NCBI GenBank assembly: GCA_030424705.1
Contig: JAUHWJ010000200.1
Location: forward strand, 1-5,159
Direction: 5' to 3'
Source of the DNA: Alphaproteobacteria bacterium
GTDB taxonomy: Bacteria; Pseudomonadota; Alphaproteobacteria; Rhodobacterales; Rhodobacteraceae
DNA length: 5,159 nt
The first letter of the stretch is position 1; each line of letters begins with the position of its first letter. Below the pieces are notes generated by a model that saw only the letters and a program-made list of their open reading frames with translations, did no database searches and was not told where the DNA came from. Shown piece by piece: positions 1-4,652 of the stretch. The position numbers were made by a program, and so were the translations under genes.

Positions 1-107
1 TCCGTCTCGTGGACCGGGAGACTGGCTCCCCTGTGCGCCCGGTGCTTGTCGACGAGACGACGGGCGCACGCATCACCCACCGAAGCGTGAGGGCGGAGCG
101 ACCCTGA
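1..107 (+). CDS. C-terminal end of an unrecognised protein (5' truncated)
   Basis: Reading frame 3 is open from the window edge to a TGA at 105-107. It gives about 34 residues with normal GC-rich codon usage, whereas frame 1 gives a Cys/Arg-rich peptide and frame 2 is Pro/Arg-rich. The visible tail alternates charged and beta-prone residues and contains a loose tandem similarity: LVDRETGSPVRPV followed by LVDETTGARITHR. I recognise no family from this tail. The gene converges on the acyltransferase gene, with only 3 nt between the two stop codons. No separate terminator fits between them, so the ends of the two transcripts probably overlap. The call rests on frame quality only, and the product is unknown. 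Confidence 0.5.
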   Translation, partial: RLVDRETGSPVRPVLVDETTGARITHRSVRAERP

Positions 108-110
108 AAC

Positions 111-1040
111 TCAGGCCGCGTCGGAGCGCCGGCGGCTTCCGTTCCTGTCTCGCCCGATATAGGCGGGCTCGAACTCGTAGCCGTAATCGAGGGATTCCAG
201 CGGCTCGGGGGAGAGCGCATAGGTCTCGTCCCGCAGATAATCCATCAGCGCCGCCGAGTCCCCCGCCCGGGCGCGGATTTCCGCATCCGGCAGCGGCGCG
301 CCGACCGTCGCCTGGATCGCGCCGCCGACCCGCGCGCCGAATTCCTTGATGAGGAGGGCGACGCGCAGCGTCGGGTGCAGATGGCTCGCGATCTGGAACA
401 TCCGGCTGTTCGCACCGTGGAAATAGACCGGGACGACCGTCGCCTCGGATCGGGAGACGAGCCGCGCCGTGAAGTTGCGCCAGACCGGGTCCATCGGCGA
501 GCCGAAAGGCCGCTTCGAGGTCGAAACCGTGCCGCCCGGGAAGATGCCGATGGCCCCGCCCCCGGCGAGATAGTCGAGCGCGCGGCGCCGCGTCTCCAGA
601 TTGGTCGCCTGCGCCGCCTTGTTCTCGTCGAAGCTGATCGGAAGGATGACCTGTTCGAGCTCCCGCGCCTTGTGGAAGATCTTGTGCGCCACGATGCGGA
701 AATGCGGCCGGCGGGTGGAGAGGATGCGCCCCAGCGCCATGCCGTCGAGAATCCCGAACGGATGATTGGCCACCAGAACGAGCGGCCCTTCCTCCGGAAT
801 GCGCTCGAGCCCGCCGGGCCCGAGATCGACGGTCACGCGGTAGCGCTCCGTCATCACCTCCCAGAAGTTGCGCCCCGCCGAAACCTCGCGCTCATAGCCG
901 AGCGCCATGCGGATCAGCTTCGGCCGGCCCGTCAGGTTCTCGATCGACCGAATCACGGCGCGCCCGGCGCGGGAGCGGGCGCTCCACGCGTAGGAGATTT
1001 CCCTCGGGGTGGCCCCCGACTCGTCTGCGGACCGGCTCAT
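111..1040 (-). CDS. Lysophospholipid acyltransferase (PlsC-like) family protein
   Basis: The product of 309 residues probably transfers an acyl chain from acyl-ACP or acyl-CoA to a lysolipid or related acceptor at the inner membrane; the substrate is unknown. The acyltransferase core runs from about residue 65 to 255. Block I is NHPFGILDG, with His93 and Asp99 as the probable catalytic pair. The glycine-rich block III is IFPGGTVST at 166-174, where many PlsC proteins have FPEG. Block IV is VVPVYFHG at 202-209. His and Asp are separated by five residues rather than the canonical four (HX4D), which suggests a divergent LPLAT subfamily. No clear transmembrane helix is seen. The frame stays open upstream to 1472, but that stretch is antisense to speH and of poor quality. 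The ATG at 1040 is the first start giving only family-like sequence, although its Shine-Dalgarno is weak. The gene is divergent from speH. Confidence 0.85.
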   Translation of the reverse strand: MSRSADESGATPREISYAWSARSRAGRAVIRSIENLTGRPKLIRMALGYEREVSAGRNFWEVMTERYRVTVDLGPGGLERIPEEGPLVLVANHPFGILDGMALGRILSTRRPHFRIVAHKIFHKARELEQVILPISFDENKAAQATNLETRRRALDYLAGGGAIGIFPGGTVSTSKRPFGSPMDPVWRNFTARLVSRSEATVVPVYFHGANSRMFQIASHLHPTLRVALLIKEFGARVGGAIQATVGAPLPDAEIRARAGDSAALMDYLRDETYALSPEPLESLDYGYEFEPAYIGRDRNGSRRRSDAA

Positions 1041-1153
1041 GCGCGCAGAAATAGCGCGGCGATGTGACGTTTCATAGTGACCTGAGCGACAGACCGGCGC
1101 CGGACCGTCTCCCCTTCGCAACGGGGCGGCGGCCTCCGAAGTCAATGCCGCAT

Positions 1154-1174
1154 TGCAAGAAAAAACTTCTTGCA
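1154..1174. repeat. Perfect 8-bp inverted repeat, candidate operator
   Basis: TGCAAGAA at 1154-1161 and TTCTTGCA at 1167-1174 are perfect inverted arms around a 5-nt centre (AAAAC). The site lies in the 253-nt region between the divergent acyltransferase and speH genes and is markedly more AT-rich than its surroundings. The right arm overlaps the -35 of the candidate speH promoter, which is a typical repressor position. The arms are too AT-rich, and lack a following T run, for an intrinsic terminator. The dyad itself is read directly from the sequence. That it is an operator is inference, and the binding protein is unknown. Confidence 0.45.
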
Positions 1175-1198
1175 TCTGCGTCCCCCCGCCCCTATTTC
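1170..1198 (+). promoter_or_regulatory. Candidate housekeeping promoter of speHE
   Basis: TTGCAT at 1170-1175 and TATTTC at 1193-1198 are separated by 17 nt and resemble an RpoD-type -35/-10 pair. Transcription would start near 1205, leaving a leader of about 90 nt before the speH ATG at 1294. The -35 shares bases with the inverted repeat at 1154-1174. The match to consensus is only moderate, so this is a candidate. No GGAAC-type EcfG -35 is present in the intergenic region. Confidence 0.35.
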
Positions 1199-1293
1199 GC
1201 CGCTTCCACAGGGCGGCCGACCCCATCCGCGAGTTCTTCGGGGGGCAGCTAAGGCGCCACTGGGTATGGTATTTTTGGTTGGAGGGAGGCGCC

Positions 1294-1827
1294 ATGAACA
1301 GCGCAAGCCTGATCCGACTGGGGACCGACCTGGAATATGGCGCTACCCATGAGGACGCGGAGAGCCGCACCGGCGGAGCCGTGCGGACTGACGACAAGCC
1401 CAAGCTCACGCTCGCGGCGAGCAACCCGCTCGACAGCGACCGGGAGGACCATTTCATCCGCCGGGATGGCAAGGTCTACGCCGGCACGCATCTCATTATC
1501 GAGGTGGTGCGGGGAACGGGCCTCGACGATCAGGAGCGGATCGAGACGGCCTTGCGCGACTGCGTGACGGAATGCGGCGCGACGCTGCTCCACATCCACA
1601 CGCACAAGTTCACGCCGCAGGGCGTCAGCGGCGTGGCCGTGCTGGCGGAGAGCCATATCAGCGTCCACACCTGGCCGGAGATCGGCTACGGCGCCTTCGA
1701 CGTCTTCATGTGCGGGGACGCCGAGCCGCGCCGCGCGGTGGAGGTGCTTCGCCGCGCCTTCGACGCCGGCGAGGTCCGCGTGAAGGAGCTTCTGCGCGGC
1801 GAGGGGATCGTCGGGGCCGCGCTTTGA
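1294..1827 (+). CDS. speH: S-adenosylmethionine decarboxylase proenzyme (class 1B, prokaryotic)
   Basis: This pyruvoyl enzyme decarboxylates S-adenosylmethionine in the cytosol, giving the aminopropyl donor for spermidine synthesis. The 177-residue product has the self-processing site AESHISVHTWPE: cleavage is expected between Glu119 and Ser120, Ser120 becoming the pyruvoyl group. His125 and Cys140 stand 5 and 20 residues after it, the same spacing as Ser63, His68 and Cys83 of the Thermotoga maritima enzyme. The conserved core begins near residue 60 (GKVYAGTHLIIEV). About 57 residues before it are extra relative to the T. maritima protein and are polar and low in predicted structure. The ATG at 1294 has a strong Shine-Dalgarno (GGAGGGAGG, 1281-1289), and no in-frame ATG exists near the core, so the extension appears to be translated. 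The gene overlaps speE by 4 nt. It is often also annotated speD. Confidence 0.95.
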   Translation: MNSASLIRLGTDLEYGATHEDAESRTGGAVRTDDKPKLTLAASNPLDSDREDHFIRRDGKVYAGTHLIIEVVRGTGLDDQERIETALRDCVTECGATLLHIHTHKFTPQGVSGVAVLAESHISVHTWPEIGYGAFDVFMCGDAEPRRAVEVLRRAFDAGEVRVKELLRGEGIVGAAL

Positions 1828-2672
1828 GCGGCTGGTTCGACGAGACGCTGCACCAGGCCTATCGGCAGGGGCTCCGCGAGGGGCGCCTGCTCTATGACAG
1901 CGAGACGGCGCATCAGCGGCTCCGCCTCTTCGAGAATCCGGTCTTCGGCCGGGTTCTCACGCTGGACGGCGTCGTGCAGGTCACGACGGGGGACGAGTTC
2001 ATCTATCATGAGATGATGGCCCACACGCCGATCCTCGCCCATGGCGCGGCGCGCTCCGTCCTCATCGTCGGCGGCGGCGACGGCGGCATGGCGCGGGAGG
2101 CGCTGAAGCATCCGGGCGTCGGCCGCGTCGTGATGGTGGAGATCGACGCGGGCGTCATCGAGTTCTCCCGCAAGTTCCTTCCCGGCGTCTCCGCCGGAGC
2201 CTTCGACGATCCGCGGCTCGAAGTCGTGATCGCGGACGGCGCCGAGTACATCGCCAGGCAGGGCGAATCCTTCGACGTCATCCTCGTCGATTCGACGGAC
2301 CCGATCGGACCGGGCGAGGTTCTCTTCACCGAAACCTTCTACGGCCATGCGAAACGGCGGCTCGCGCCCGGCGGCGTGCTCGTCACGCAGAACGGCGTCC
2401 CCTTCCTCCAGCCGGACGAGCTCAGGAACACGATGCGCGCCTTCCGCGCCCTCTTCGCGGACGCGACCTGCTACCTCGCCACGATCCCGACCTATGCCGG
2501 CGGGCCGATGGCCTTCGGCTGGGGAACGGACGGGCAGGCGCGGGAGACGGCGGAGGAGACGCTCGCGGGGCGCCTCGCCGCCTCCGGGATCGAGGGCCTC
2601 CGCTATTACTCGCCAGCGGTCCACAAGGCGGCCTTCGCGCTGCCGGGATACGTCGCGGCGCTGATCGGATAG
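1824..2672 (+). CDS. speE: Spermidine synthase (polyamine aminopropyltransferase)
   Basis: The enzyme transfers the aminopropyl group of decarboxylated S-adenosylmethionine to putrescine, giving spermidine and methylthioadenosine. The 282-residue product has the usual length. The N-terminal beta domain carries the family signature [18 protein letters not shown] (47-64). The Rossmann domain follows, with IVGGGDGG at 81-88, the ribose-binding acidic motif VEID (105-108), ADGAEY (137-142) and DSTDP (156-160), whose Asp156 matches the catalytic Asp of the family. [12 protein letters not shown] (222-233) lies in the substrate-binding C-terminal part. The frame is open upstream to 1572, but only inside speH. 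Homology begins at SGWFDETLH, immediately after a TTG at 1824 whose bases overlap the speH stop (TTGA). GGGG at 1813-1816 is a plausible Shine-Dalgarno. A TTG start with stop-start overlap points to translational coupling. The exact amine acceptor cannot be settled from sequence. Confidence 0.95.
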   Translation: MSGWFDETLHQAYRQGLREGRLLYDSETAHQRLRLFENPVFGRVLTLDGVVQVTTGDEFIYHEMMAHTPILAHGAARSVLIVGGGDGGMAREALKHPGVGRVVMVEIDAGVIEFSRKFLPGVSAGAFDDPRLEVVIADGAEYIARQGESFDVILVDSTDPIGPGEVLFTETFYGHAKRRLAPGGVLVTQNGVPFLQPDELRNTMRAFRALFADATCYLATIPTYAGGPMAFGWGTDGQARETAEETLAGRLAASGIEGLRYYSPAVHKAAFALPGYVAALIG

Positions 2673-2715
2673 GCGGCCGAGACCCGCCGCCCACCCTGCG
2701 GTCGCCACGGTCTTC

Positions 2716-2740
2716 GGAACGATCGCCCGCCCTATGCGTT
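2716..2740 (+). promoter_or_regulatory. EcfG-type general stress promoter of csbD
   Basis: GGAAC at 2716-2720 and CGTT at 2737-2740 are separated by exactly 16 nt, matching the GGAAC-N16/17-CGTT consensus of EcfG (ECF15) promoters. Transcription would start near 2747, about 47 nt before the CsbD-family ATG. The match is seen directly; its use by the EcfG encoded 1.4 kb downstream is inferred from family knowledge. CsbD-like genes are typical stress-regulon members (Bacillus subtilis csbD is under sigma-B). Confidence 0.8.
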
Positions 2741-2793
2741 GTTCAACCGAGCGAAGACGAAAGCTCGGACACTCACCAAAACGGAGAGATGAG

Positions 2794-2991
2794 ATGAACA
2801 GCGATCAGATCGAAGGCAAGTGGGAGCAGCTCAAGGGCAAGGCCCAGCAGCAATGGGGCAAGCTCACCAATGACGACCTCGACGTCATCGAGGGCAACCG
2901 CAAGGAACTTGTCGGCAAGCTGCAGGAGCGCTACGGCCACGGCCGCGCCGAAGCCGAGCGTGAGGTCGACGACTGGCTCTCCCGCCACTGA
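2794..2991 (+). CDS. CsbD/YjbJ-family small stress protein
   Basis: This 65-residue, highly charged, soluble protein is full length for the CsbD family. It follows the pattern of E. coli YjbJ closely: an N-terminal [20 protein letters not shown], then [22 protein letters not shown] and a C-terminal EREVDDWL. It has no signal peptide or membrane segment and is probably a mostly helical protein. Members are abundant, stress-induced proteins of unknown biochemical function. The start at 2794 is chosen because GGAG at 2783-2786 lies 7 nt upstream and homology begins there; an upstream in-frame ATG at 2734 falls inside the promoter. The gene has its own EcfG-type promoter and is convergent with phyR, so it is probably a monocistronic effector of the neighbouring stress response system. 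Confidence 0.93.
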   Translation: MNSDQIEGKWEQLKGKAQQQWGKLTNDDLDVIEGNRKELVGKLQERYGHGRAEAEREVDDWLSRH

Positions 2992-3006
2992 CGCCGCCTT
3001 CTTCCC

Positions 3007-3033
3007 GGCCGGCCGCTCCTCCGGCGGCCGGCC
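3007..3033. terminator. GC-rich hairpin between convergent csbD-like gene and phyR
   Basis: Positions 3007-3016 and 3024-3033 pair perfectly over 10 bp (GGCCGGCCGC with GCGGCCGGCC), plus one T-G wobble, around a 5-nt CCTCC loop. The hairpin sits 15 nt after the csbD-like stop and about 30 nt beyond the phyR stop. It is therefore placed to end transcription from both sides. No T run follows it on either strand, so it is not a canonical intrinsic terminator and may act mainly as a 3' end stabiliser. A weaker bulged hairpin at 3041-3060 is followed by TTCCTT on the + strand and may assist. Confidence 0.55.
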
Positions 3034-3064
3034 ATAGCGTCCCGGAGGACGCCCCTCGGGTTCC

Positions 3065-3844
3065 TTATCCCCTCGTGGCCCACGTCTTCCTGTGGAAGAG
3101 CGCCTGGGCGATGGCCGCCTCCACGGATTTCGGTCGGAACGGCTTTGTGATCAGGAAAAGCGGTTCGACCCGGTCGCCGGTAAGCAGCCTCTCCGGATAG
3201 GCGGTGATGAAGATGACCGGCACATCGGATGTCGTCTGGATCTCCTCCACCGCCTCCACGCCTGACGATCCGTCCGCGAGCTGGATGTCCGCAAGAATGA
3301 GATCGGGGCGCGTTTCGCCCGCGGCGGCCACGGCCTCCCGATGCGTGTCGGCGACGCCGACGACGGCGTGGCCCATCTCCGTGACGATGTTCTCGATGTC
3401 CAGCGCGATGATCGGCTCATCCTCGATGATGAGGATGCGCGCGCGCGCCAGAGTGGAGAGATCGTCCGTCGCGGCGGCGTGGAGCAATCCCGCCTCCTCC
3501 GCGTCGATCTCCATTACGAGCGCGGCCTCTTCAGGGCTGAAATCCTCGACGGTGACGAGAAGGAGAAACTGGCGCGAGCGGGGCGTGACCGGGCCGTCCA
3601 TGGCTGCGTCGGCGGCGCCGGCGGCTGAACCCCAGATACGCGAGAAGAGACGATAGAGCGCGACCCGCGGATCGAGATCGTGGTCCATCGCGTCCCGGTC
3701 TGCGATCAGCGCCTCGAGCGTCTGCGCCACATAGCCGTCGCCCGCCGCCTGGTCGCCCGTCAGCGCGCGCGCATAGCGGCGGAGATACGGCAGGTGCGGC
3801 GCGATGACCGTGGAGAGGTTCTCGCGCTCTTTCATAGCATGCAT
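3065..3844 (-). CDS. phyR: Stress response regulator PhyR (sigma-like domain plus receiver)
   Basis: PhyR is the anti-anti-sigma switch of the alphaproteobacterial general stress response: once phosphorylated, its sigma-like domain captures NepR and frees EcfG. From the chosen start it has 259 residues. The N-terminal sigma-like domain spans about 10-130 (APHLPYLRRYARALTGDQ is characteristic). The receiver spans about 135-252, with the acidic cluster Glu141-Asp142-Glu143, phosphoacceptor Asp186 (LADIQLADGSSG), Thr214 in FITAYP (a FATGUY-type motif) and Lys234 in ITKPF. ATG 3844 is chosen because GGAG at 3853-3856 lies 8 nt upstream; ATG 3835 is an alternative giving 256 residues. The frame extends to a TTG at 3883, but that lies inside the promoter, at or above the predicted transcription start. 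The gene is divergent from nepR-ecfG. Confidence 0.96.
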   Translation of the reverse strand: MHAMKERENLSTVIAPHLPYLRRYARALTGDQAAGDGYVAQTLEALIADRDAMDHDLDPRVALYRLFSRIWGSAAGAADAAMDGPVTPRSRQFLLLVTVEDFSPEEAALVMEIDAEEAGLLHAAATDDLSTLARARILIIEDEPIIALDIENIVTEMGHAVVGVADTHREAVAAAGETRPDLILADIQLADGSSGVEAVEEIQTTSDVPVIFITAYPERLLTGDRVEPLFLITKPFRPKSVEAAIAQALFHRKTWATRG

Positions 3845-3875
3845 TCCATGGACTCCGATTTTTCTCCATTCACCG

Positions 3876-3900
3876 GGAACCAACGCGCCCGCCGCGCGTT
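3876..3900 (+). promoter_or_regulatory. EcfG-type promoter of nepR-ecfG
   Basis: GGAAC at 3876-3880, then 16 nt, then CGTT at 3897-3900 on the + strand: a full match to the EcfG (ECF15) consensus. Transcription is expected to start near 3907, about 30 nt before the nepR ATG, so EcfG would activate its own operon together with its anti-sigma factor. The leader carries a 7-A run at 3917-3923. Confidence 0.85.
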
Positions 3901-3906
3901 GGTTCC
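3882..3906 (-). promoter_or_regulatory. EcfG-type promoter of phyR
   Basis: Read on the - strand, GGAAC occupies 3906-3902 and CGTT 3885-3882, again with exactly 16 nt between. It directs transcription leftward, with an expected start near 3875 and a leader of about 31 nt before the phyR ATG at 3844. It lies almost entirely on top of the opposite promoter at 3876-3900. Confidence 0.85.
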
Positions 3907-3936
3907 GCGTGCGCGGAAAAAAAGTCGGGGCTGAAG

Positions 3937-4113
3937 ATGGACAAGATGAAACCTGAACAGGCGGGAGGCGTTACGGAAGCGGAGGACGATCTGCGGCGCG
4001 ACCCGCTCATCGGGCGCCTGAAGACGATGTTCGACGAGGTGGCGGCGGAGCCGTTGCCGACCGACCTCATGCGATTGCTCCAGCAACTCGACGAGGCGGA
4101 GCGCAAGCGATGA
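3937..4113 (+). CDS. nepR: Anti-sigma factor NepR
   Basis: NepR holds EcfG inactive in unstressed cells and is sequestered by phosphorylated PhyR. The 58-residue product carries the family core DPLIGRLKTMFDEVAAEPLP (22-41) followed by TDLMRLLQQLDEAE. This is two amphipathic helices joined by the conserved E-P-x-P linker that contacts the sigma or sigma-like domain. The N-terminus is short, charged and probably disordered. An ATG at 3946 (Met4) is an alternative start; neither has a strong Shine-Dalgarno. The stop overlaps the ecfG start (ATGA at 4110-4113), so translation of anti-sigma and sigma factor is probably coupled. It is the first gene after the EcfG promoter at 3876-3900. Confidence 0.93.
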   Translation: MDKMKPEQAGGVTEAEDDLRRDPLIGRLKTMFDEVAAEPLPTDLMRLLQQLDEAERKR

Positions 4114-4646
4114 ACGACGGTTTCAAGGAAGCGCTTCTCGCCGCCATGCCGGCCGTCCGCGGTTTCGCCCGCACCTTCGAGCGCAACGGCCCGAAGGCGG
4201 ACGACCTTGTGCAGGAGGCGATGGTCAAGGCCTGGGCGAACCGGGAGAAGTTCCAGCCCGGCACCAACATGAAGGCCTGGCTCTTCACGATCCTGCGCAA
4301 CGCCTACATCTCCCAAACGCGCAAGCGACGCCGCGAGGTGGAGGACGCCGACGGGGCGCTGACGGGGTCGCTTTCCGAGGCCGGGCGGCAGCAGGGCCAT
4401 ATGGCGATGCTCGATCTGCGCGCGGCGCTTGCGGAGCTGCCCGACGACCAGCGCGAGGCGCTGCTGCTCGTCGGCGCCTCAGGCTTCAGCTATGATGAGG
4501 CCGCCGAGATCGTCGGCGTCGCGGCGGGGACGATCAAGAGCCGCGTCAGCCGCGCTCGGGCCCGGCTTGCGGAGCTGATGGACGAAACCGGCGGCGCGGG
4601 GCTCGATCCGTCGGAGACGGCCCCACTGCGTCCCGCGCTTTGCTGA
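4110..4646 (+). CDS. ecfG: General stress response ECF sigma factor EcfG (ECF15 group)
   Basis: This 178-residue sigma factor, the usual ECF length, directs RNA polymerase to GGAAC-N16/17-CGTT promoters during general stress. Region 2 spans about 9-75, with DDLVQEAMVKAWANREKFQP (region 2.1-2.2), NMKAWLFTILRNAYISQ and a basic RKRRRE tail for -10 recognition. Region 4 spans about 104-157, with LAELPDDQREALLLV and the helix-turn-helix FSYDEAAEIVGVAAGTIKSR for -35 recognition. No C-terminal extension beyond about 20 residues is present. The ATG at 4110 overlaps the nepR stop by 4 nt, the standard nepR-ecfG arrangement. Two sites matching the consensus lie upstream of nepR and phyR, which implies autoregulation; a third lies before the csbD-like gene. 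Confidence 0.96.
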   Translation: MNDGFKEALLAAMPAVRGFARTFERNGPKADDLVQEAMVKAWANREKFQPGTNMKAWLFTILRNAYISQTRKRRREVEDADGALTGSLSEAGRQQGHMAMLDLRAALAELPDDQREALLLVGASGFSYDEAAEIVGVAAGTIKSRVSRARARLAELMDETGGAGLDPSETAPLRPALC

Positions 4647-4652
4647 TCCTCG

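Larger units (their letters stand above)
3876..3906. repeat. Perfect 13-bp inverted repeat forming a symmetric bidirectional promoter
   Basis: GGAACCAACGCGC (3876-3888) and GCGCGTTGGTTCC (3894-3906) are exact reverse complements around a 5-nt centre (CCGCC). Each arm contains the -35 of one EcfG promoter and, 1 nt further in, the -10 of the opposing one. The symmetry therefore covers both promoters completely and lies midway between phyR and nepR. Confidence 0.9.

Noticed and set aside
33..69. 9-bp inverted repeat GTGCGCCCG / CGGGCGCAC with a 19-nt loop, plus a nested 8-bp repeat 3-10 / 52-59
   Set aside because: Lies inside a plausible coding frame in GC-rich DNA and has no T run, so I do not call it a terminator for the convergent acyltransferase gene.
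394..420. GGAAC followed 17 nt later by GTGG inside the acyltransferase gene
   Set aside because: The -10 does not match CGTT and the position is antisense within a coding region.
375..1067. + strand open frame of 230 codons opposite the acyltransferase
   Set aside because: Composition is that of a GC-rich antisense shadow (Arg, Pro, Asp rich), with no recognisable motif and the genuine enzyme motifs on the other strand.
1041..1472. Upstream extension of the acyltransferase frame to 453 residues
   Set aside because: The added 144 residues are antisense to the well-supported speH gene and its promoter, are Ser/Arg-rich, and are not family-like.
2672..2688. Possible terminator after speE (GGCGG / CCGCC)
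   Set aside because: Only a 5-bp stem overlapping the stop codon, with no T run; too weak to call.
1686..2708. Long - strand open frame (340 codons) opposite speH/speE
   Set aside because: Arg/Ala/Glu-rich shadow of high-GC coding sequence; the + strand encodes clear SpeH and SpeE with intact motifs.
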